Below, piece by piece: positions 14,301 to 23,628 of a DNA stretch of 64,000 nt. Source of the DNA: Liolophura sinensis (lineage: Eukaryota; Mollusca; Polyplacophora; Chitonida; Chitonidae). The position numbers were made by a program, and so were the translations under genes. A model generated the notes under the pieces. That model saw only the letters and a list, made by a program, of their open reading frames with translations. It had not been told where the DNA came from and did not search any database. Each line of letters starts with the position of its first letter. Within the stretch, counting starts at the first letter, position 1. Where the stretch lies: assembly GCF_032854445.1 (NCBI RefSeq), contig NC_088304.1, forward strand, positions 7,325,704 through 7,389,703. Reading direction: 5' to 3'.

Positions 14301-17300
14301 AAGGCCAAACTCATTATGTTTCCACCTACACGAAAGAGGTTAAAGTTACAGGTATAAGAATCTATAGCCCTTCACCTGACACTTCTCAAACCTCCTCACT
14401 TAAAGTCACAGCCAAATTTAAGTTAGAGTGAGAGTTGGATTCGAGTCAACAAACTTACTGGGGACTATCAGCTGTGGTGAGAAAAGCCCTTGCTCATCTT
14501 GGCTCATATGTGGAAACTTTTGTACACATTTGGAAATCTTTTCTTGATAGACATACATGTATGTAGATAAGTACAAGTCTTTGCACATATGTCGTTAGTA
14601 AATACCAAGACGGTGTAGCCGTCCAGGACGGATATGACCAGCGCGTTGTTGTTTCCTTAATATGCAGAGTGCACGGTCAGGTAAGTAAGAAAACTGTCTT
14701 AGTTATTTTACGAGCGGAATGGAGCTGTCAAAATTATTTATTGCTTATTTGTGTGAGTGAGAGTACTGTATGTGCTCCAACTGACTGGCCATGTTTCCTG
14801 ATCTTAATGTGAAAATCTAAAGTAACGGAACTGCTATCGGTTAATGATCGAGTACGTGTTATATGTTGATACTAATGTTGATGAGAGAATAGCTTACTTT
14901 AAATGGCCATCACCACAACATTGTCTTCTATACTGACAAACTTACACAGAAATAGATAATAAAACCATACACTGACATTTATTAATATTTTACACAGCCC
15001 CAAAATTCTATCGTCTACAAACCTTATCACCGTTGTTTCCACTTATAACGCGAGATAACAAAAGCAGAAAAGCGCTTTCAGAGGAGCGTCTGGTAAATCT
15101 CGGAACCCGGTAACTCGGTTAATCCCACTCTCAGATCAACCTGTTTGACCTCTCTGGAGATATGGGGGAACTGGTACCCAGCAGGGCCATCAAATTATGA
15201 ACAAGCCACCCAGATCATCATGAGACTGATGTCTGTAGGAGATAGTAATTACTGAAGGGCATGGAAGGGTTCTAAGCGAGAGGACAGATTGTCATTAAAG
15301 ATGTGTAGAATACAGCGCTCCTAGACATTTATATCAGACCATGACGGCAAAAAGGGGAATAATTAATTAAAATGTGCAGTTCATTTTAAAAGACGCAAAG
15401 ATATTAAAGAAGTGAGATTCTCACGTGAATTCTACTGAGATAAAGGCTGATTGTACATTTCCTCTTAGAGGATGTGAATTATCCGTCAATGCCAGGTGTA
15501 TTAACGTAGAGAAGTTGGTGAGGACAAAAAGGTGTGTTTATATAACAATGTGACATCTCGAATCACAAGTGATGTTGTAGTCCCTGGCTCCAAACATACA
15601 ATGGTCTTGCATTTTTTCGCAGACGAAAGACATGCAGGCAATCACGTTGTATTTGTTCTGTACTAACTATTTTTACCATGATAACGTTTTCTACGCATAA
15701 TCAACTTCCAAATCTTTTTTGAAAATGTTGATTTGTGTCAGAATAAATTTTAGCATTTGGACACTGCGATATGTCACCCTCTCTTTAAAAGACCAAAACA
15801 ATTTTCCATTGATGAAAATAAGGTTTTAGGATTCCATAAATCGACCCCAGAGATATAATTGAGACAGAACGGAGAACTTAAAATATGGAGTCTATACTGT
15901 ACATCCAAAATCCCACCGGTGAATGCCAATAGTGGCCATGATATATATTCCAAATACCATCATTACTATCAATACGACTGGAATCTCGTTATCTGTAACA
16001 CCACTGTCAGCAAGCTAAAGAAACAATCCCAAAAAGTCTGATTTCTTCGGCTCAAAGGTGTCTCGTTTCTAGTTTAACCTTTGGTGCAATTGCTCCTTTC
16101 CGAGATTACAGCTCCTTGATAACATCACCTCATTTGAGGACGCACAGTGAGATAGTAGAAGACATATTAAAGTCATGTAAAAGTCTTGCGTTTCCCGGAT
16201 CTGTCTAAGGTCAGCAGACAATGCTCTCTAATATCCACGACACAGTTACATCTCGACACCACAACGCCTTCTCAAGTGTTCCTCAGCAGACAACAAAGAT
16301 GTATTTGTTAAGGACTGGTGTAACGGCGATCTGCTCAGATGTAAATTGAAGTTTATCGCTATCGACACCTTAACCCGCATCTCCCTGAGTCTCTAAAAGA
16401 CTCAATACAGCAGGGTTTATTTACAAGTCCTAAAGAAACTTTAGGACATTTTTTTTCTGTCACAGAAGTATCAGTGAACCCTTTGCAGAAAGTGTTCCAC
16501 AGGAGATCAATTCTAAAGACGAAATCGAGACGGGTGGATCTTAAGTGTATATAACCAACTGTTTGGTTTACCACATTTCTATGCCTGCAGCGGAACTTAT
16601 CTTGACTTAACGGAGTTGCCCAGACACGGGAATAGACGCCGAAATTTATCCAGATGTCTTGATTTCAAAATAGGAATTGATTAACAAAGTGTAAGTGAAA
16701 ACAGTAGCTAGGCCATGCAAGCTGTAGGTGGTTGGGCGGCAGCTTTTTTTCAATACAAAAATGATATCATTAATTGATTTAGTGATTATGGCCGTACCCA
16801 TTAATTTTCTATGTACATGATACCCGCCATGATGATGGTGTATAGAACTGTAGTTCCGAAGAAAACTCCAGACTTTCACCTTTCACTTCTTAAAACTTCT
16901 AACATTAAACCACAACAGACGAAAGAGCTGGATTCGAGCATGCTACCTCACTGTCAGGGGTATTATCAGCTTTGGTTAGACCAGCCTTGGCTCATGCTGA
17001 CTCGTGTCGAAAACATTTGTACACATTTGGAAACATTTTCTAACCCAATATATGTAAAATAAAACCAGTTTTTTTGCACATATACATATGTACAATGGAG
17101 AATAATCATCAAAACCGCTCTTCCCAACATTCATCAACACGGAGTCATTCCACGCTTACAGCCTTCCATTTATTATGTCGTGCCAAGTCAGGTGAGAACC
17201 AAGATTGTTTTAGATACGAACCCAATTGGGCTTCAGCTTGAACCTGCATTTGTACTCAGAATGATTTATTGTTTATTTGCGTGAGTGGGAGTACTTTATG

Positions 17301-17321
17301 TGTACTGACTGATTAATGGTG

Positions 17322-17325
17322 CTAC
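17322..17325. repeat. Target-site duplication, left (CTAC)
   Basis: CTAC immediately precedes the 5' LTR and is repeated at 25584-25587 directly after the 3' LTR. Homologous empty sites read GCTAC followed by GTAATG. Confidence 0.9.
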
Positions 17326-17684
17326 TGTTATAGGTTACATAATTACGATTATTTATATATTGACCATGTTGTTTATATGATTCATTACATGTATAATCAC
17401 ATTATTTATTTGTTATATTATATTGACAGTATTGTTTGTATTATTTGATATATGTATTAGCCCCTACTCAGACCTATAGAATTGTATAAGATAAGATGTG
17501 TACATGCACGTCACAGGGCATACCACTGTATTAAATTAATAATAAAATGTATCATTTGGTGTATATGTAAATCAATATGCTACACCTATTTACTCATATA
17601 GAATATATCGTATATTTACCTACATGTTTACCTACATGTTTAAAGATTGTATGTAAGCGCTCCTGTGGTCGGGATACCCATCTG

Positions 17685-17715
17685 CTACCGAGTCATTATG
17701 AATGACTCGGGGTAG
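17685..17715. promoter_or_regulatory. Imperfect palindrome in U3 with TGACTC half-sites
   Basis: Arms GAGTCATT and AATGACTC surround a 3-nt centre and extend outward through CTACC and GGTAG with a 2-nt bulge. It lies about 135 bp upstream of the TATA box. TGACTC resembles AP-1/bZIP half-sites, so it could be an enhancer element. The same structure is at 24959-24989 in the 3' LTR. Binding is inferred only. Confidence 0.4.
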
Positions 17716-17848
17716 AGGATTAGCCCGATTAGCGGGAGCGTGCATGTATAGAAAGGGCCGCTCTCTAGGGCGCCTGTACAAGGTTACGGTCGTCCGTGGA
17801 GACACTTGTTCTTGCCTGTTCTGTGAATGCGTTGCCACGTCGGTCAGC

Positions 17849-17855
17849 TATAAAG
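17849..17855 (+). promoter_or_regulatory. TATA box of the 5' LTR promoter
   Basis: TATAAAG at 17849-17855. The usual 25-32 bp spacing puts transcription start near 17874-17881, which coincides with the start of the first 55-bp repeat (17880). Confidence 0.6.
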
Positions 17856-17879
17856 TCGGGCACAGAGTGGTAGGACTTC

Positions 17880-17934
17880 ACTTCCACTTGTGTGCTCGAT
17901 AATTGACTGACTGGCTTCGTATTTCTTATTACAG
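17880..17934 (+). repeat. 55-bp direct repeat, copy 1 (predicted start of R)
   Basis: A 55-bp sequence ending in TTCTTATTACAG, repeated without mismatch at 18186-18240. Copy 1 begins at the predicted transcription start and is followed at once by GTAAGT, giving a perfect CAG|GTAAGT donor. The equivalent in the 3' LTR is 25154-25208. Confidence 0.85.
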
Positions 17935-18174
17935 GTAAGTAACAGGTGTCCCAGCGTAAGACCTATAGTTAAATTGTATTACATGTACGTATTGATTCAT
18001 AAGTACGATTATCGAATATTATATAATTTACGGTTTGTCGAATATTATTGTTAAATATTAAATACATTTATATACTTGTAAATAAGCGGTGCAAATGTTA
18101 TATAATATTAAACAATGTATTACATAATACGGATATACATGTATGCACCTGTTTATATTAATATTTGTCTCTTT

Positions 18175-18180
18175 AATAAA
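18175..18180 (+). terminator. AATAAA poly(A) signal in the LTR
   Basis: AATAAA lies 6 bp before the second 55-bp repeat; cleavage 10-30 nt downstream would put the RNA 3' end inside that repeat. In the 3' LTR, where it would act, it is at 25449-25454. AATAAA also occurs in the U3 part, upstream of the TATA box, where it is not expected to be used. Confidence 0.55.
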
Positions 18181-18185
18181 AGAAG

Positions 18186-18240
18186 ACTTCCACTTGTGTG
18201 CTCGATAATTGACTGACTGGCTTCGTATTTCTTATTACAG
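18186..18240 (+). repeat. 55-bp direct repeat, copy 2
   Basis: Identical to 17880-17934 and ending in the candidate splice acceptor. Because the poly(A) signal lies just before it, the 3' end of genomic RNA should contain part of this copy. That gives the terminal redundancy needed for first-strand transfer. Equivalent in the 3' LTR: 25460-25514. Confidence 0.85.
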
Positions 18241-18311
18241 CTCTACTTATAGCAAACCTTTGTAAACGGCAAAGGGTGCTAGCATCAGGACAGAACTAAG
18301 ACTATAATAGG

Positions 18312-18329
18312 TGGTGGAGAACGTCCGAT
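18312..18329 (+). promoter_or_regulatory. Candidate primer-binding site
   Basis: TGGTGGAGAACGTCCGAT starts 2 nt after the 5' LTR. TGG is the expected complement of a tRNA CCA end, and the position is right. I could not match the following bases to an acceptor stem I know, so the primer tRNA is unassigned. Confidence 0.45.
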
Positions 18330-18334
18330 CCTGC

Positions 18335-19405
18335 ATGCCTAACAAAAACCAAACGAAGACCGAGTCAATGAGTGTGGGTGTCACGCCAACAAACTACCAG
18401 ACGCGAAGCAAAGGCCCCGCAGTGGATAGTCCGTCAGTTCCTACTGTCGAAAATCAAACCATGACAACTGTAACCAACAACAATTTCAGCAGCGTATCCT
18501 TAACGAAATTTAGAGGAGACGAAGGCCAAAACCCCACGATTTGGCTGGGACTTTTCGAACAGTATGTACATTTTAATGGATTTTCCACGGAAAAGGCATT
18601 GCATGGTTTCCCGCTACACCTTGAAGGACACGCCATCTTGTGGTATCACAATCTGTCACAGGAAACAAAAATATCTTGGCCTGCATTAAAAGCGGCATTC
18701 CTAGATAGATTTAAGCCATACTGCTCCGTTCATAATCTGGCACTTTATAAGTCCAGACAAGCACCGGGCGAAAGTGGAGTTGACTTCATAGCCAGAGTCC
18801 AAACTCAGGCATTGAACAGGACAATTAATGAGGAAACACTTGTAGGGATTACCATGAGTGGTCTTCTCGAACACCTTCTTCAGACAGTCGCCGGAAAAGA
18901 CCCCAAAACAATGACGGAATTAAGACAAGCAGTGCTCCATGCTGAGAATCTTCACTTCACCACAAACAAGGCAAACGTTGGTTCGATTGATGTGGACAGC
19001 TTTGCCAAACAAGTAATGGACAAAGTGTCGTCAATGATGACTCCCGACCAGCACATCAATGAAATACAAACGTATGGACCAAATCCTTGGCCAGGTCAAA
19101 GATACGATCAACGGCCAAGAAACCGGCAGTACCAAAATGGAAGGGGAAGAGGATACAGAAGACAACAGTCACAACCACCCCCTTCAACCAATGGACACTG
19201 GCAGTGGATCTCTGACCCACAACCACAGCCACAACAACCACAGCAACGTCCATGGCGTCCTCAACTTCAAGAGGGACAATGTCGTAAGTGTGGTGAGTTC
19301 AACTGTAAATCAAAACCAGTTTGTGTCGCTAAAGATGCATACTGCACAAAATGTCATCGAACTGGTCACTACTCAATTCTCTGTGACGACAAAAGATTCA
19401 GATAG
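18335..19405 (+). CDS. gag: Gag polyprotein of the Ty3/Gypsy element
   Basis: A 356-residue structural protein expected to form the virus-like particle that packages element RNA. The start is the first in-frame ATG (18335), 25 nt after the LTR; the frame is open slightly upstream but without ATG. After a Ser/Thr-rich N-terminus, a retrotransposon Gag (capsid-type) region runs from about residue 60 to 210, with conserved Trp residues and the ILWYHNL and RFKPYC stretches. A Gln/Pro/Arg-rich segment follows, then the nucleocapsid end: a cysteine cluster starting CRKCG and a CCHC zinc knuckle C-X2-C-X4-H-X4-C at residues 337-350 (CTKCHRTGHYSILC). The frame ends in UAG six residues after the knuckle, and pol continues in the same frame. 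Length is typical for Gypsy Gag. Confidence 0.93.
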   Translation: MPNKNQTKTESMSVGVTPTNYQTRSKGPAVDSPSVPTVENQTMTTVTNNNFSSVSLTKFRGDEGQNPTIWLGLFEQYVHFNGFSTEKALHGFPLHLEGHAILWYHNLSQETKISWPALKAAFLDRFKPYCSVHNLALYKSRQAPGESGVDFIARVQTQALNRTINEETLVGITMSGLLEHLLQTVAGKDPKTMTELRQAVLHAENLHFTTNKANVGSIDVDSFAKQVMDKVSSMMTPDQHINEIQTYGPNPWPGQRYDQRPRNRQYQNGRGRGYRRQQSQPPPSTNGHWQWISDPQPQPQQPQQRPWRPQLQEGQCRKCGEFNCKSKPVCVAKDAYCTKCHRTGHYSILCDDKRFR

Positions 19406-19445
19406 CGATTAGCGCCTATCCACAGGTCGCTACCTAGGGATAGGC
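19403..19445 (+). promoter_or_regulatory. Predicted gag-pol UAG readthrough signal with hairpin
   Basis: The gag stop UAG (19403-19405) is followed by CGAUUA, one base from the CARYYA readthrough context. After an 8-nt spacer a hairpin forms: 19414-19421 (GCCTATCC) pairs fully with 19438-19445 (GGATAGGC). Inside it AGGT (19424-19427) pairs with ACCT (19432-19435) around a 4-nt loop. The frame stays open through the hairpin into pol. Stop plus 8-nt spacer plus structure resembles the gammaretroviral gag-pol arrangement. Function is inferred from sequence. Confidence 0.6.
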
Positions 19446-22400
19446 ATAGGAAAGGTCCAAAACTATCAAGAAACCAAGTGCAACCAAATGTAGAAGGAAA
19501 TACCGTAAAATTGATCGCGCCCCTACAACAAAATCATGTTTTTGTCAGAGTAGGTCAGGCCCGAATTAGCGCACTTGTAGACACGGGTGCAGCAATCTCT
19601 TGTGTTACAGAATCCTTCTTACATAAAACAGGTCTGACTCTTCCTCCTCTCTCACAGTCATCTATCTCTAAAATAGTGGGAGTAAGCAACCACCCACTCC
19701 CTGTTTTAGGTACCATTTCCCTTCCTATAACCATAGGTAACGTTACAATATCACAGATTTTTCATGTCATTTCCAATTTGCATACCTCCCTCATCTTAGG
19801 CATTGACTTTCTCACAGCCAACTCAGCTAATATAAACATGGCAGACAATACATTGTATCTGCCTTACAAAAATAGCGTTCAGGCAATACAAACAAGCTCA
19901 ACTTACGCTAAAGCATCAACAACTGTTACCATCCCTCCAAACCATGAGCAAGAAGTTTTGGTTAACTTGCCAAAGAGAAAAAATGGCACTATTGTTCTCA
20001 TAGAACCATTGTCATCTTTACCAACCAAACAGCATATAGCTGGAGCACGATGCTTGGTGAAAGTTATTGAAAACAAAGGTTTCATAAGAATCATGAATCC
20101 CACCAACAAAGAAATAACTATACAGAAAAATAAAGTCATGGCTATTGCATCTGATGTAGATGTGAAACAAGAACATCGCCAAACCGTTCCCATACAAAAA
20201 AAGGTAAGTGAACCATTAAACATACCTCTCAACAATTCCGAGTTATCAGAAAAAGAAAAAGACACATTACGAATGTTTCTCAACAAAAACAGAGATGTGT
20301 TTGCCTCTGATCTATCTGAATTGGGTTCGACAACCCTATATCATCACCGGATAGAAACAGGTGATGGTATGCCTGTTCGAAGACAACCATATCGGACAAA
20401 CCACGAAATCAAAACCGAGGTAGACAAACAAATTGATGAAATGCTCCAACATGGAATAATAGAGCCTTCATCCTCACCGTGGCAAAGTCCAATCGTTATG
20501 GTGAAAAAGAAAACAGGTGAGTACCGTTTTGCTGTAGACTACCGGCGTTTAAATAGTATCACCAAGCCTATGTCATTCCCTCTTCCCCGCATTGAAGATG
20601 TTTTCGATGCTGTCGGCCAGTCTCAAGCCCAAATTTTCTCAGTGCTAGATTTAGCTTCCGGTTTTTGGCAGATTCCTATGGACCCTGAGACTGCCCACAA
20701 AGCAGCCTTTGTGACCCACAGCGGTGTGTACCAATGGCGGCGCATGCCGTTCGGTCTTATGAACGCACCAGCAAGCTTCCAAATGGTCATGTCCAGGGCC
20801 CTCAGAGGACTCAACTGGAAATCTGTGCTGGTCTACGTTGATGACATTCTTGTTTTTAGTAGATCATTTGAAGAACATCTGAGGCATTTAGATGAGGTGT
20901 TTAATCAATTGCGCCAAGCACACCTCACCTTAAAGCCATCGAAGTGTAACTTTGCCGTTGCAAAGGTCCACTACCTCGGACACGTCTTGACGAAAGATGG
21001 CGTTAAGGTGGATCTGCAGAAAACAGACGCGGTACGTTCTTTTCCGACTCTCCAAAATCAGAAAGACGTGCGGAGTTTTTTAGGACTTTGCAATTACTAC
21101 AGAAGATTTATACTAAACTATTCCAAAATAGCAGCCCCCTTGTCGCAACTTCTTCAAAAAGACAAATCTTTCGATTGGTCACCAGAACGAAAACAGGCAT
21201 TTGAAAGTCTAAAACTCGCATTGACATCCCCGCCTGTACTAGCTTACCCCGACATGCAAAAACCATTCATTCTCACAACAGATGCATCTGGTTATGCATT
21301 AGGATATATCCTTGGACAGCGTGATGAGAATGGTAGAGAGCGTGTTGTAGCATATGGTGGTAGATCCTTGAAAGGATTCGAAAAGAAGTGGTGTGTATCC
21401 GATTTAGAATGCTTGGCAGTCATAGAAGGAATAAATCACTTCCATATATATTTGGCAAATGCTAAGTTTACAGTGGTCACAGATCATAAAGCACTGTCCT
21501 GCTTACGGAATTCCAGTCATTCCACAGGCCGCTTAGCCAGATGGGCGGTTCGACTTGAACAATATAACTTTGATATCGTTCACAAACCAGGTATCGCAAA
21601 TACTAATGCGGACGCCTTATCAAGGAGGACGTATAATGACGTCAAAGATCAGTGCAATACTGACGATTTGCTGGATATACCTTCACCGATAGCCCAAATA
21701 GATACGTCTCCAGAATTAACTGAGGTCGAATTCTTTTACGACCAAGTAAATCATAAAAAAGTAGCAACCATAGATGCTACTCAAACTCAGCTAGCACGAA
21801 TGGAAGATCAATCAAAGAACAATATAATTACCCTTCAGAAAGAAGATGAAGAATTTGCAGATATGATCACATACTTGTCAGAGAATATCCTTCCAGAAAA
21901 CAAATCAAAAGCTGACAGAATAGTTTCGGAATCAAACTATTACGCTTTGCTAGATGGTTTGTTATACCATTTCTATCAAAAAAGAGCAAAACCTCAAGTG
22001 CCAAGTGATAAGTTAGTGTCTCAACTGGCATTGCCCAAAGTGCTGCGAGAAGACGTTTTGCTATCTTTCCATGATAGTTTAGCAGGCGGTTCACACTTAG
22101 GAAGAGACCGAACTCATCAAGCCATTAGGGAAAGGTATTACTGGCGAAACATGTACCAAGATGTTGGGGATTACATAAAGTCATGCGTAGCTTGTCAAAG
22201 AGCAAAATCCCATCGAAAACATAAACATGCTCCACTTATGCCTTTACCGGTAGAATCAACGTTCTCCAGATGGCATATGGATATCATGGGCCCACTAACC
22301 AAAACAGCAGACGGCTATCAGTACATATTGTTACTGGTAGACAGTTTCTCACGATGGACGGAAGCATTTCCATTAAAAACGCAACAAGCAAGCAAAATTG

Positions 22401-23407
22401 CAAACGTCCTTTACAATGAAATTTTCACTCGATACGGCGCCCCACGCACTCTCGTTTCAGACAGAGGTAAGAATTTCATGAGTAATCTTGTCAACGCAAT
22501 CTGTGGACTCTTCCAAGTAACAAGGCACCATACTAGCAGTTATCATCCCCAATCAAACAGTGTTTGTGAGAGAACAAACAGCACAATAAAGCAATGTCTC
22601 AGAACGTACTGTGAAGCAGATCAACAGAACTGGCCAGAGCTCATTCCAAGCATAATGATGGCTTTTCGAATGAGCCCATGTACCCAATCAACCGAGTACT
22701 CGCCATTCTATATTTTGTTTTCGAAGGAAATGAATTTACCCATTGACGTTTCCTTGCTCCCTGAGAAGACGCTTGGAAATGATGCCAAAACGCACATTGA
22801 AAACGTCATGCATAACTTGAAAATTGCAACCAAAATTGCACAAGACAACGATGCAAATAAAAAGGCAAAAAGCAAGGAAAGATATGACGAGAACACAGCT
22901 GTTCCAATATTCAAATTAAACGATTTGGTAATGCTGTTCACGCCAAAAGTACCAAAAGGGTTATCAAGCAAACTACATAAGAAGCATGATGGTCCTTACT
23001 ATGTGACATGGGTGGGTTCGTCCAACACGTATAGATTGCGGAGATGCACCGACAATGTGGAACTCAAAGCTCCTGTCCATGCAAATCGACTAAAGGCTTA
23101 CCTTGACCCAGACAAAAGTCGGGAAAACATAGTTACAAGGCCTAAAAACCAACCAAGCGAAGCAATGGCTAAAAAGGTAAGTACAGACACTACCAGCAAT
23201 GAAGGATCTGATGACATATCCTATCCAGTAGAAAAACTACTAAGCAGCAGAAAGAATAAAGGTAAGAAACAGTATCTAGTTCATTGGAAAGGATATCCCA
23301 TCAAAGAAGCAACATGGGAACCTTCTAAAAATATTTCGGATGACCTTAAAAGGCAATTCCATACAAAGCAAACCCAAAGACGAAGACGTCGTAAACGTCG
23401 ATACTGA
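19406..23407 (+). CDS. pol: Pol polyprotein (protease-RT-RNase H-integrase-chromodomain)
   Basis: Copies element RNA into DNA and inserts it. The frame follows the gag UAG directly in the same frame. Its first in-frame ATG (19838) lies downstream of the protease active site, so expression as a Gag-Pol readthrough fusion is most likely. Numbering residues from the codon at 19478: aspartic protease DTG at 35-37 with ILGIDFL near 106-112; RT with catalytic D391 and YVDD at 453-456; RNase H with D602, E644 and D669; integrase zinc motif H865, H873, C903, C906; catalytic triad D935, D995, E1031 (D,D-35-E); GPY at 1172-1174; chromodomain about 1249-1290 with W1270 and W1280; very basic C-terminus. 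All catalytic residues are present and there is no frameshift or further stop. Chromodomain integrases are known to bind methylated histone tails, which would favour integration in heterochromatin. Confidence 0.96.
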   Translation, partial: RLAPIHRSLPRDRHRKGPKLSRNQVQPNVEGNTVKLIAPLQQNHVFVRVGQARISALVDTGAAISCVTESFLHKTGLTLPPLSQSSISKIVGVSNHPLPVLGTISLPITIGNVTISQIFHVISNLHTSLILGIDFLTANSANINMADNTLYLPYKNSVQAIQTSSTYAKASTTVTIPPNHEQEVLVNLPKRKNGTIVLIEPLSSLPTKQHIAGARCLVKVIENKGFIRIMNPTNKEITIQKNKVMAIASDVDVKQEHRQTVPIQKKVSEPLNIPLNNSELSEKEKDTLRMFLNKNRDVFASDLSELGSTTLYHHRIETGDGMPVRRQPYRTNHEIKTEVDKQIDEMLQHGIIEPSSSPWQSPIVMVKKKTGEYRFAVDYRRLNSITKPMSFPLPRIEDVFDAVGQSQAQIFSVLDLASGFWQIPMDPETAHKAAFVTHSGVYQWRRMPFGLMNAPASFQMVMSRALRGLNWKSVLVYVDDILVFSRSFEEHLRHLDEVFNQLRQAHLTLKPSKCNFAVAKVHYLGHVLTKDGVKVDLQKTDAVRSFPTLQNQKDVRSFLGLCNYYRRFILNYSKIAAPLSQLLQKDKSFDWSPERKQAFESLKLALTSPPVLAYPDMQKPFILTTDASGYALGYILGQRDENGRERVVAYGGRSLKGFEKKWCVSDLECLAVIEGINHFHIYLANAKFTVVTDHKALSCLRNSSHSTGRLARWAVRLEQYNFDIVHKPGIANTNADALSRRTYNDVKDQCNTDDLLDIPSPIAQIDTSPELTEVEFFYDQVNHKKVATIDATQTQLARMEDQSKNNIITLQKEDEEFADMITYLSENILPENKSKADRIVSESNYYALLDGLLYHFYQKRAKPQVPSDKLVSQLALPKVLREDVLLSFHDSLAGGSHLGRDRTHQAIRERYYWRNMYQDVGDYIKSCVACQRAKSHRKHKHAPLMPLPVESTFSRWHMDIMGPLTKTADGYQYILLLVDSFSRWTEAFPLKTQQASKIANVLYNEIFTRYGAPRTLVSDRGKNFMSNLVNAICGLFQVTRHHTSSYHPQSNSVCERTNSTIKQCLRTYCEADQQNWPELIPSIMMAFRMSPCTQSTEYSPFYILFSKEMNLPIDVSLLPEKTLGNDAKTHIENVMHNLKIATKIAQDNDANKKAKSKERYDENTAVPIFKLNDLVMLFTPKVPKGLSSKLHKKHDGPYYVTWVGSSNTYRLRRCTDNVELKAPVHANRLKAYLDPDKSRENIVTRPKNQPSEAMAKKVSTDTTSNEGSDDISYPVEKLLSSRKNKGKKQYLVHWKGYPIKEATWEPSKNISDDLKRQFHTKQTQRRRRRKRRY

Positions 23408-23628
23408 ACAAAATAGATACTATCACAACCATAAAATTTATTCCTAATTATCGCGGTACGGTTCGTTCAAACGACACTAGAACAATTCGGTTATTCTTCC
23501 CTACTTCACTTTCGTTTCTTTCTTGTGATTATCCATTTAAATATAGTGCTAGAAGGGCTTAACGTTACCCTTCACATCGGAAACTCACTCGAATTTTGTT
23601 TCTTGTGGGAAGTGGAAGAATAACCTGG

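Larger units (their letters stand above)
17935..18240 (+). other. Predicted 306-nt intron inside the LTR
   Basis: Starts GTAAGT after CAG (17935) and ends in a pyrimidine-rich tract plus ACAG (18240), with a branch-site-like CTGAC about 30 nt upstream. The donor is a consensus match. Splicing would join the first 55-nt repeat directly to U5 (18241) and remove the AATAAA at 18175, which would otherwise risk polyadenylation near the RNA 5' end. This is a sequence-based prediction. Confidence 0.5.
17326..18309 (+). repeat. 5' LTR (984 bp)
   Basis: Begins TGTTATAGG and ends CTATAATA, so the termini are TG...TA with a slightly imperfect inverted repeat, not canonical TG...CA. By inference U3 runs from 17326 to about 17879, with a TATA box at 17849. 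The transcribed part starts near 17880, and sequence after the second 55-bp repeat (18241-18309) would act as U5. The LTR also contains an AATAAA at 18175-18180 and a potential 306-bp intron. Short open frames in it overlap on both strands and are not taken as genes. Confidence 0.95.

Noticed and set aside
17632-17902. Open frames on both strands inside the LTR (repeated at 24906-25176)
   Set aside because: They overlap each other across the U3 promoter and R region and are identical only because the two LTRs are identical.
17880-18330. Self-priming of reverse transcription by pairing of the RNA 5' end with the primer-binding site, as in Tf1-type elements
   Set aside because: Only about six pairs including a wobble can be found between the predicted RNA start and the site. 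Too weak to claim.
19056-19412. Frames overlapping the 3' part of gag on the other strand and in another phase
   Set aside because: Shadows of the Gln/Pro/Arg-rich Gag segment, with biased composition and no domain.
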